A stretch of DNA of 32,241 nt, from contig DHGK01000213.1 of assembly GCA_002402755.1 (NCBI GenBank), positions 1 through 32,241 of the forward strand, written 5' to 3'. Source of the DNA: Planctomycetes bacterium UBA4800. GTDB taxonomy: Bacteria > Planctomycetota > UBA8108 > UBA8890 > UBA8898. How positions within the stretch are numbered: the first letter of the stretch is position 1; every line of letters begins with the position of its first letter. This document shows positions 1 through 6,834 of this stretch, piece by piece. A model generated the notes under the pieces. That model did not search any database, was not told the origin of the DNA, and saw only the letters and a list, made by a program, of their open reading frames with translations. A program made the position numbers and the translations under genes.

Positions 1-87
1 CGCAAGGCTCTTTCCCTGCGCGTACGCCCCTCCTGCCAGGAGCAGCGCCGCCATGCCGATATACAGCCACAAGCTTCTCCGTTTCAT
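1..87 (-). CDS. N-terminus of a secreted protein (runs off the left edge)
   Basis: Twenty-nine codons from an ATG at 87 to the window edge read MKRRSLWLYIGMAALLLAGG and then AYAQGKSLA. This is a textbook Sec signal peptide: a KRR n-region, a hydrophobic core and an AYA-Q cleavage site near residue 23. A strong Shine-Dalgarno (AAAGGAGG) lies four bases upstream of the ATG, which fixes the start. The mature protein is outside the window, so its function cannot be told. A minus-strand promoter at 383-412 is the best candidate to drive it, which would give a leader of about 290 nt. Confidence 0.75.
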   Translation of the reverse strand, partial: MKRRSLWLYIGMAALLLAGGAYAQGKSLA

Positions 88-382
88 GCGTCCTCCTTTG
101 CCAAGAGATGTCTCTCCTTCCTCGCTATGCTCTGCTCGAGCACGGGACCAACCGCCTCGGCCGCCACAGAATTCGCTGATGCCGTCGATGCGAAGGGACC
201 GACCCTGTCCCCGCGCGCCCTCACCGCATGCGTCAGCGTCAACAATGGAACGTACCGTTTACACTCGTGTTGCCGCAGACGGCGGGAACCCCCCGCCGCT
301 TTCGTCGGCTGACTGCGCTCCGGCGCGGTCGATGCGCGACGCATGCATCGGCCCACCGACCGAATCCTCAACGCCAGTGTCA

Positions 383-412
383 ATAGTAGGGCCAGAGGGC
401 ATGAAAAGTCAA
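383..412 (-). promoter_or_regulatory. Predicted promoter for the left-edge secreted gene
   Basis: On the minus strand TTGACT (412-407) is followed after 18 bases by TACTAT (388-383). The start of transcription would be near 376, leaving about 290 nt of leader before the ATG at 87. No better promoter was found nearer the gene. Confidence 0.45.
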
Positions 413-495
413 GCCCTCGCGCGCGGCCCGCGCCGCATCCCGCATCGCGTGCCCGGCCTCCTCCGCAGGCGGCGGAGCGCACCGCATCCCCCGAT

Positions 496-524
496 TTGCG
501 AAACGAGCCCGCGGCGGCTATCAT
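496..524 (+). promoter_or_regulatory. Predicted promoter for the DTW gene
   Basis: TTGCGA at 496-501 and TATCAT at 519-524 are separated by 17 bases. Transcription would start near 531, about 60 nt before the ATG at 592. Confidence 0.5.
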
Positions 525-591
525 GGCCCGGGGCGTTCGGCCGGCGCACGGGGAAGCGGGTTTCGCCGGCGCCGTCCCCAGGAGCCTCGCA

Positions 592-1356
592 ATGACCGAC
601 ATGCCGCCGCGCCGACGAGGATTCCGCCCGCCGGGGCGTCAGAGACGCGCTGTCGCGCTTGCGCTGACGCGCATCAAGGTCCCGCGCGAGGAGGCATGCG
701 CGCGGTGCTTCCGGCCGCAGGATGACTGCCTGTGCGCGCGCGCGGCGCGGATCGAGAACCGGATCTTCGTCCTCGTGCTCCAGCACCCGCAGGAGCAGCG
801 CAAGCTGATCAACTCGGCGTATCTTGCGCAGTGCGCGCTCGCGCGCAGCCGGGTGCGGGTCGGTCTCTCATGGCCGAATCTCTCCGCGGCGCTGGGGAGC
901 CCCGCGAGGCCCGCGGAATGGGGCGCACTGTTTCTGAAACGCGACCCGCAGCCCTCCGGCAAGGCGATCGATGCCTACACACGCCGGGGCGGGCGGCACG
1001 GCGAGCTGCCGCCGATCGCGGGCATCGTCGTCCTGGACGGCACGTGGAAGCAGGCCAAGACGCTGTGGTGGCGCAATCCGTGGCTGCTCAAGCTCAGGCG
1101 CCTGACGCTCAACCCGCACGCCCCGTCGCTCAGGCCGCAGGCGCGTGCGGCGGGGCTCTCGACGATCGAGGCGATCGGGCTGACGCTGCGCGAGCTCGGC
1201 GAGGACCCGGCGCTGGCCGAGTCGCTCGTGGATCAGTATGTGCGCCTCGTGCTCGAGCCCGCGCAGCGCTACCTGCGCGAGGGAGCGCACCGCGCGCCGG
1301 ACGGGGGTGCCGAGGACTCGGGCGCGCACGAGGATGACGGCGGGCAGGCAGGATAG
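592..1356 (+). CDS. DTW-domain tRNA-uridine aminocarboxypropyltransferase
   Basis: The 254-residue product carries the hallmarks of the DTW/TapT family, which transfers the 3-amino-3-carboxypropyl group of SAM to a uridine of tRNA (acp3U) in the cytoplasm. Seen directly: a cysteine cluster C36-x2-C39-x6-C46-x-C48 that probably binds zinc, the segment LVLQHPQEQRK at 61-71, the family motif DGTW at 149-152 followed by KQAKTLWWRNPWL, and LSTIEA near 189-194. The ATG at 592 is preceded by AGGAG eight bases upstream; the frame stays open upstream to about 343, but that part is low-complexity. The acidic, glycine-rich last 25 residues lie beyond the domain. It is transcribed alone from the promoter at 496-524. 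Which tRNA position is modified cannot be read from the sequence. Confidence 0.85.
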   Translation: MTDMPPRRRGFRPPGRQRRAVALALTRIKVPREEACARCFRPQDDCLCARAARIENRIFVLVLQHPQEQRKLINSAYLAQCALARSRVRVGLSWPNLSAALGSPARPAEWGALFLKRDPQPSGKAIDAYTRRGGRHGELPPIAGIVVLDGTWKQAKTLWWRNPWLLKLRRLTLNPHAPSLRPQARAAGLSTIEAIGLTLRELGEDPALAESLVDQYVRLVLEPAQRYLREGAHRAPDGGAEDSGAHEDDGGQAG

Positions 1357-1415
1357 CCCCGCGCCCCCGTCACGCCCTCGCGTCGCGATACCCCGCCGGG
1401 CGTATGCCGCGCTCT

Positions 1416-1444
1416 TTGCAGCTCGCGCCCGCGCGGGCTACACT
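1416..1444 (+). promoter_or_regulatory. Predicted promoter of the secreted barrel-like protein gene
   Basis: TTGCAG at 1416-1421 and TACACT at 1439-1444 are spaced by 17 bases. The predicted start, near 1451, gives a 25-nt leader that includes the strong AAGGAGG site at 1463-1469. Confidence 0.6.
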
Positions 1445-1475
1445 GAGTGTGGCGTCAGTCGCAAGGAGGCAGGCA

Positions 1476-2933
1476 ATGCAAAGAGCGGCGCGCGGTTTCC
1501 TGGTCGTTGTCGCGGCCGCGGTGGCGGTCGCGGCGGCCGCGGACGAGTTCTACGTGCCCGAGAACCCGCGCTACACGATCGTCGATTCGGTCGTGGATTC
1601 GCTCAGGTTCACGGTGGATAAGACTCTCAGGCGCTGCGAGAAAGGGCATCTGGCGTCGATATCGAGCTTCGTCGATCCGGATGCAAAGATCATGGGGTGG
1701 CACGATTTCGGGTACCTGGAAGGACCGGGGTGGGCGGCGAACGCCGCCGGCGGGGCGTACGAGATCTACGCGTTCGGGGGATTCCTCGGCAGGAAGGACT
1801 GGCAGGACAAGGCGCTCTTGATTCTCGATCACGTGCTGGGCTGCGGTTTCATCGACGAGACGACGGGGTTCATCAAGTCGTACCGGCTGACGCCCGAAGG
1901 CATCGCCGCGAAGAATCCCGCGGATCCCTTCTGTCTGAACTACAAGCACAACTCCGACTGGCTGTGCCCGGGCTCGATGGCGAAGGTCGCCTACCAGCTT
2001 CTGATCTTCGCGGATGCGCTGGGCGACCAGCGCCGCGCGCCGCGCATGCGCGCCGCCGCGGCGCGCTGCGCCGAGTGGCTGTGCGCCAACCTGCCGGCCG
2101 TCGAGAACGGCTGGTTCCCGCGGCGCATCACGCCCAAGGGCGAGCTCTACAAGAAGTCGCCGGACGGCGGCAACGATCCCTTTTGGCAGACCTCGGCCGA
2201 TGGGCTCTTCATCGTGCAGCTCTGGACGGCGCTGACCGCGCGCGGCACGGCCGACTACCGGGAGCGCATCAAGGCCAAGACGGATGTCTTCATGCGGCAA
2301 GGCGGCATCTTCGGCAGCATCAACCACGACACCTACGATGCCCACGAGAACGTGGCCTACGCGGTCGCGTTCCGCGTGCTCAGGGAGGTCGCCCGCGTGC
2401 TGGCGCGGCCCGACATCGCCGAGTTCGCGCGCGCGAAGTGCCTGGCGGGCCTGGAGCAGTTCAAGATGCGCGAGGACCGGAACGGCGTCGCCACCAAGGG
2501 GCTTCTCTACATGGAGAAGTCGTGGCCGACCTCGTACTTGTGGGAGAACGCGGAGGCGGCGCTCGCGCACTTCGAGTGCGCGCTGGACCTGCGCGCCGCC
2601 GACGCGGCGAAGAGCGCCGCCCTCATCCGCGACGGGCTGACGATCCTGCGCGCCGCCGCCAAGCACCACCACGGGCCGCACGGCTTCCTCACCGAGGGCG
2701 TCGACTGGTCGAACCACGTCTCGGAGAAGCACCACATCGACGGCGCGTTCTACGGCGACATCAAGTACACGGAGCCCTTTCTCAACAACCAGCACATCGC
2801 CGAGCCGACGCTGTTCTATCTCACGCACCTGGCGGCGGTCAGCGTCCTGGAGAGCGAGAACGGCGCGAAGAGGACCGAGTGGCGCGACGCCGAGGGGAAC
2901 CTGCTCATCGCGCTGCCGGCCGGGCCGAAATGA
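1476..2933 (+). CDS. Secreted six-hairpin (alpha/alpha-barrel)-like protein, function unknown
   Basis: The 485-residue product starts at the ATG at 1476, seven bases after AAGGAGG. It begins with a Sec signal peptide (hydrophobic VVVAAAVAVAAAA, cleavage near residue 22). The mature part is rich in regularly spaced helices with Trp, Tyr and Gly-Gly turns, such as WHDFGYLEGPGWAANAAGG near 75-95, NDPFWQTSADGLF, DTYDAHENVAYA and SWPTSYLWENAEAALAHF. These resemble the six-hairpin glycosidase superfamily (GH88, GH105, GH127-like and lyases). I cannot name a family or assign catalytic residues with certainty, although the conserved-looking Asp/Glu/His clusters fit an enzyme on glycans or uronides. 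The stop codon overlaps an ATG (ATGA at 2930-2933) that opens a 12-codon reading frame. Confidence 0.7.
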   Translation: MQRAARGFLVVVAAAVAVAAAADEFYVPENPRYTIVDSVVDSLRFTVDKTLRRCEKGHLASISSFVDPDAKIMGWHDFGYLEGPGWAANAAGGAYEIYAFGGFLGRKDWQDKALLILDHVLGCGFIDETTGFIKSYRLTPEGIAAKNPADPFCLNYKHNSDWLCPGSMAKVAYQLLIFADALGDQRRAPRMRAAAARCAEWLCANLPAVENGWFPRRITPKGELYKKSPDGGNDPFWQTSADGLFIVQLWTALTARGTADYRERIKAKTDVFMRQGGIFGSINHDTYDAHENVAYAVAFRVLREVARVLARPDIAEFARAKCLAGLEQFKMREDRNGVATKGLLYMEKSWPTSYLWENAEAALAHFECALDLRAADAAKSAALIRDGLTILRAAAKHHHGPHGFLTEGVDWSNHVSEKHHIDGAFYGDIKYTEPFLNNQHIAEPTLFYLTHLAAVSVLESENGAKRTEWRDAEGNLLIALPAGPK

Positions 2934-2964
2934 TGATCGTGGAGCGCCTACCCGCAGGCAGCTC

Positions 2965-3114
2965 GTGACCGAATCGATCACGCGTCCGGAGCTCGCGCGG
3001 CTGCGGGAGGTGCTCGCGGACTTCTTCGCGTTCGACAACGAGTACGGGACGACGCCGGAGTTCCTGCGGACGTACTTTCACGCGTTCACGCACGCCGCGC
3101 GCGCGGGCCGGTGA
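2965..3114 (+). CDS. Possible 49-residue small protein, coupled downstream
   Basis: A GTG at 2965 opens a 49-codon frame encoding VTESITRPELARLREVLADF then FAFDNEYGTTPEF and a helical tail ending at TGA 3112-3114. The composition looks protein-like, with two amphipathic stretches and aromatic residues, rather than the Arg/Pro-rich look of the artefact frames. It is linked to the upstream gene through a 12-codon frame (2930-2968): that frame's ATG overlaps the upstream stop and its TGA overlaps this GTG. No Shine-Dalgarno is obvious, so translation would depend on coupling. No homolog is recognised, and it could be a chance frame or the remnant of a longer protein. Confidence 0.35.
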   Translation: MTESITRPELARLREVLADFFAFDNEYGTTPEFLRTYFHAFTHAARAGR

Positions 3115-3183
3115 GCGCGGCGCCGGCGGCCGTCTCGACGCCCGGAGCAGGCGTGAGCCCCGTACGGCAGCCCTTGCCCGGCA

Positions 3184-4704
3184 TCATGCATCCTCGATCG
3201 GATCCCACGCGATGCCGCATCGCCGCGCCGCGTAGCCGGCGGCGCGAACGTGGTCGCCGTAGGCCATGACCCAGTGCGAGTCGCGGATCTCGGCGAGGAG
3301 CCGCCGCCACGGGCCGCGAATGCGGACATCCTGCTGCGAGCGGCAGCACTCGTAGAAGGGGTTGTCGATCACCTCGCCGCGCATGCCCACCCAGCGGCCG
3401 GTCGCGTACTCGGGGTCGATGAAAGTGAGCGCCTGGCCCTCCGGCATCGCGACCTTGGGCGCGGCGCCGTACTCGGACTCGTAGTGGGTGAGAATCCGCG
3501 CGGGCGCGTAGCGCGCCCCGTCCATGCGCCGCGGCGAGGTGCAGTGGGCGCAGGTGACGATGCCGTCGTGCGGGAAGGTCGAGTTGTGGAGGAACACGGG
3601 CGCGCGCGCGACGAAGTGAAGCAGGATTCCGGCCGGGATGATGACGAAGTCCGACTCGCAGAAGGCGACGAGCCCCTCGTCGTTGAGAAGGCTCAGCGTC
3701 AGGCACGCGGTCGTGCGCGCCATCGGGAGGATTGTTCCCATGCAACTGTTGATGGTGAAGATCGACGCGCGCCGCTCGGCGAGGATGTCCTTGAAGATCC
3801 CGTAGAGGAGGAACGCGTTGACGACGAAGGATTGGTCGGTTTCGAGCTTCGTTCCGGGAAGGCGCGCGTAGGCGGCGGCCCAGGCCTCGGCGCGCGCGAC
3901 GCGGCTTCGATCCTCGAACGCGGCGCGGATTCGCCCGGCGAGCTCGTCGTAGCCGACCTCGATGATGTCGAGCCCGTGGCACTCGCGGGCCTTGGCGGGC
4001 GCGTCGGCGGCGTACTTGCCGCCCGCGCCGCCGAGCGCGACGACCCTCGCGCCGGTGAAATTCCGCGCGGCGAAGAACGCCTGCAGGCGCCAGCGCAGCT
4101 CGTCCTGCGAATCGACGACCACATCATCGACCGAGACGGCGGGCTCCTCGGGGCCCGGCGCCGCGGCGTTCGCCCGCAGGTACTTGACGCTCAAGGCCTC
4201 GTACCAGTAGTAGAGGGGCCCCGAGCGCTTGCGAACGAAGATGATGGTCTTGTCTCCCCCCGCGAGACAGGCGCGCAGGAGCGCGCCCGATCCCGTGGCG
4301 GCGTAGACGATCGCGACATCCTGGCCGCTTCCGAGCGCCTCGGCGGCGGCCTCGGGCGCCGTGACCTTCGCAACCGGGAGGATCTCGAGCGGGAATCCGG
4401 CGCGCGCCGCCAGGGCGGAGAGCTCCGCGGCGATGCGCCCGGCTTCCTCCGCGGCGGCCTCGTGCGTCAGGATGCTGCTCCACGATTTCCACGAGGCGGC
4501 CTCGCGGCGCTGCGGCGTCGCGTACATGAGGAGCGGCTTGACCTTCAAGGCGGCGCCCGCGGGGCGGTACGGCCTGTCGGGGTCCCAGTAGTCGGCGGGC
4601 CATTCGGGAAGCGGTTCGGCGGCCCGCACGGCGGCGCCCGCCGCGGCGAGCATTCCCGATGTCATGCCGAGAAACGCGCGACGATTGACGGAATTGCAGC
4701 ACAT
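3184..4704 (-). CDS. Tat-exported L-fucose/L-arabinose isomerase-like protein
   Basis: The 506-residue product starts at the ATG at 4704, which has GAGGAG about six bases upstream; an ATG at 4740 lacks a site. Residues 8-30 form a twin-arginine signal (RRAFLGMTSG then an alanine-rich stretch ending AVRAAE), so the protein is probably exported folded. The body resembles the fucose isomerase-like fold: an NSCMGT segment at 319-324, then TACLTLSLLNDEG and the family-typical CESD at 349-352, with CAHC at 385-388. True sugar isomerases are cytoplasmic metal enzymes, so an exported version is probably a divergent enzyme or sugar-binding protein. It follows brxL by 39 bases on the same strand and may be read through from it. 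The function is inferred from motifs only. Confidence 0.65.
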   Translation of the reverse strand: MCCNSVNRRAFLGMTSGMLAAAGAAVRAAEPLPEWPADYWDPDRPYRPAGAALKVKPLLMYATPQRREAASWKSWSSILTHEAAAEEAGRIAAELSALAARAGFPLEILPVAKVTAPEAAAEALGSGQDVAIVYAATGSGALLRACLAGGDKTIIFVRKRSGPLYYWYEALSVKYLRANAAAPGPEEPAVSVDDVVVDSQDELRWRLQAFFAARNFTGARVVALGGAGGKYAADAPAKARECHGLDIIEVGYDELAGRIRAAFEDRSRVARAEAWAAAYARLPGTKLETDQSFVVNAFLLYGIFKDILAERRASIFTINSCMGTILPMARTTACLTLSLLNDEGLVAFCESDFVIIPAGILLHFVARAPVFLHNSTFPHDGIVTCAHCTSPRRMDGARYAPARILTHYESEYGAAPKVAMPEGQALTFIDPEYATGRWVGMRGEVIDNPFYECCRSQQDVRIRGPWRRLLAEIRDSHWVMAYGDHVRAAGYAARRCGIAWDPIEDA

Positions 4705-4743
4705 GACGGCTCCTCGATCATTGGGCGCGCCGGGGTACAAAGG

Positions 4744-6819
4744 TCATTTCGCGAGCGCCTCCGCTCCCCGCGCGGCATCCGTTTCGGCGAGCGCCGCCCC
4801 GAGGACCTCCTCGATGCGATCGACCGGGACGAGCGTCAGGCGTGCGAGCGCCGAGTCGGGCAGGGCGGCGAGCTCCGCGGCGTTCTCCTTGGGGAAGATC
4901 AAGGTCGTGCGGCCGGCCTTCAGCGCCGCGAGGGCTTTCTGGCTCGCGGCGCCGACCCCCGTGACCTTGCCGTGGAGGCTCACCTCGCCGGTGACGGCGA
5001 TGCCGGGCTTGACGGGCCGTCCCGTCGCGGCCGACGCCATGGCCACGACGAACGCCGCGCCCGCCGACGGCCCCTCGCGCTCCTCCGCGATGTGGAGGAG
5101 GTGGACGACGACGCGGTTCTTCTGCAGCGTCTCCGGATCGATGCCCAGGTCGCGTCCGCGGGAGACGAGGAGCTGGTACGCGGCCCGCACGGACTCGCGC
5201 AGCACCTTCCCGCGGCCGCCCACGACCTCGATGCCCGTGCCCGGCGCGAGCGATGCCTCCATGATGATGATGTCGGCGCCGACCACGTTGGCGCCGGCGA
5301 GCAGCGCCGAGAGCCCGGTCACCTCGCCGACCACGGCCTCGTGGTTCAGGCGGTCGTAGCGCTGGATCTCCTCGGGCTCGCCGCGCATGTCGGCCGCGGC
5401 GGGCGGGAGCATGCCCTCGAAGGCGATGCGCTTCTCCTTGAACTCCCCCGGCGCGATGACGGCGAGCTGGTCGTGGACCCGCTGGCGGAACTCGACCGCC
5501 AGCGACGCGACCTGTGCGAGCTCGCTCTCGGTGAAGTTGCCGTCCGGGTAGAGGAGCTTCAGGAAGCCCGAGGCGATGCGCTCGACCGCCACGAGGTCCC
5601 GCTGCGTGAGATGCTGGTTGAAGCGCAGGCGGTGCGCCTCGCCGCGGAATTCGAGGTCGCGGAGCTTGAGGAGGTACTCGCCGAAGTAATCCGTGACGAG
5701 GCCGGGGCCGCGGCTCAGCGCCGCGCGCGTGATCTTCGGGACCTCCCAGCCGGGCAGGTAGCCGTGTATGCGGTCCAGGAACGCCGAGTCGATCAGCTCG
5801 TCGGGAAGCACCTCGAAGAGGTGGCGGTAGCGCGGGTGGGGGCGGTCGCCCTCGACATCGATGTTCCCGGCGAGAAAGAGGCTCGCCTCCGATGCGTACG
5901 TTTGCGCGCCGCGCGAGAACTGCCCGCTCTCCATGTAATCCTTGAGGATCGAGACCGTGGCGGAGGCGTCCTCGAACGATGTCGAGGAGATCTCGTCGAA
6001 CACGACGACCTTGCGGATGCCGAGAATCCCCACCGAGCGCGTCGACAGGTTGACGAAGAGATTGGCGGGCGTCGCCTTGCCGCCGCTCACGACGAAGACG
6101 TGGGGCGAGGTGTTCCTGAGCAGGAACGTCTTGCCGGTCTGCCGCGGCCCGAGCTCGATCAGGTTGAGGTTGCGTTCCACGAGGGGCAGGAGCCGCGCCA
6201 GGATGACGAGGCGCTGGCGATCGCTCGCGAAGCTCTCCGCATCGTAGCCGGCGCTCGAGAGGAGGAGGCGCACCCACTCCTCGGTCGTGAATTCCTTGCG
6301 CGCCGCGATCACGTCGGCCACGGTGGTGACGTCGACCTGGAAGGGCGTGAACGCGGAGATCTCGACGGGATGCGCCGGATCGACCTCCGGCCGGTACCAG
6401 AGCTTCAGCGTGCCCCACATGCCGCCCGCCAGAAGGCCGGGGTTGGCCCCGAGGAGCGCCTCGTTGATCCTGACGCCGCGGTCCTCCAGGCACGGCACCG
6501 TCGCCCAGCGCGACTCCGCCCGCAGGTCGACGCGCGCCTCGACCGCGTCGATGAGCGTGTAGTGGCCGTCGCGCATGAGGCGGTCCTTGATGAGCTCGCG
6601 GCGGTCCAGGTCGGGCAGGCGGTCGCGGATCTGGGTCTTGAGCCGCTCGATGTCCTGCGCCGCCGTCGCCGGCTTCACGTACTTGGCGACGAGATACTCG
6701 GTCACGTAGCGCGGCAGGCGGAAGAACGCCTCCTCGCGCGCGAGATCCTTCTCGACCACGCGGTCGCCGAAGAGCGCCGCGAGCTTCGCCTCGAATGCCT
6801 GGATTTCTTCCGGGGTCAT
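4744..6819 (-). CDS. brxL: BrxL: BREX-type AAA+ protein with Lon-like protease domain
   Basis: The 691 residues match the BrxL family (the Lon-related protein of BREX phage-defence systems) in length and order. An N-terminal domain (1-215) is followed by an AAA+ core with Walker A GPRQTGKT at 224-231, Walker B VVVFDEIS at 271-278 and a sensor-1-like LFLAGNI at 314-320. A C-terminal Lon-type domain carries the serine in GPSAG (S585) and a lysine at 628, the 43-residue spacing seen in Lon. All key residues look intact. Known BrxL proteins form ring assemblies on DNA and take part in phage restriction. The usual partners (PglX methylase, PglZ, BrxC, BrxA/B) are absent here. The ATG at 6819 has a weak AAGGA site and lies 15 bases after the TerB-domain gene, so the two form an operon. 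Confidence 0.88.
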   Translation of the reverse strand: MTPEEIQAFEAKLAALFGDRVVEKDLAREEAFFRLPRYVTEYLVAKYVKPATAAQDIERLKTQIRDRLPDLDRRELIKDRLMRDGHYTLIDAVEARVDLRAESRWATVPCLEDRGVRINEALLGANPGLLAGGMWGTLKLWYRPEVDPAHPVEISAFTPFQVDVTTVADVIAARKEFTTEEWVRLLLSSAGYDAESFASDRQRLVILARLLPLVERNLNLIELGPRQTGKTFLLRNTSPHVFVVSGGKATPANLFVNLSTRSVGILGIRKVVVFDEISSTSFEDASATVSILKDYMESGQFSRGAQTYASEASLFLAGNIDVEGDRPHPRYRHLFEVLPDELIDSAFLDRIHGYLPGWEVPKITRAALSRGPGLVTDYFGEYLLKLRDLEFRGEAHRLRFNQHLTQRDLVAVERIASGFLKLLYPDGNFTESELAQVASLAVEFRQRVHDQLAVIAPGEFKEKRIAFEGMLPPAAADMRGEPEEIQRYDRLNHEAVVGEVTGLSALLAGANVVGADIIIMEASLAPGTGIEVVGGRGKVLRESVRAAYQLLVSRGRDLGIDPETLQKNRVVVHLLHIAEEREGPSAGAAFVVAMASAATGRPVKPGIAVTGEVSLHGKVTGVGAASQKALAALKAGRTTLIFPKENAAELAALPDSALARLTLVPVDRIEEVLGAALAETDAARGAEALAK

Positions 6820-6834
6820 GCCGTCGGGTCCTTG

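Larger units (their letters stand above)
88..591. other. 504-nt intergenic region with divergent promoters
   Basis: No convincing gene lies between the left-edge gene and the DTW gene. The open frames here give arginine/proline-rich translations without domains and look like GC-driven artefacts. The region holds a minus-strand promoter (383-412), a plus-strand promoter (496-524) and a short hairpin (CGGCGGG at 280-286 pairing with CCCGCCG at 292-298). Around 240-270 and 380-410 the sequence is less GC-rich than the flanking genes. I recognise no known riboswitch or small RNA in it. Confidence 0.6.

Noticed and set aside
53..602. Open frames on both strands in the first intergenic region
   Set aside because: Arg/Pro/Ala-rich translations without domains; promoters for both flanking genes lie inside.
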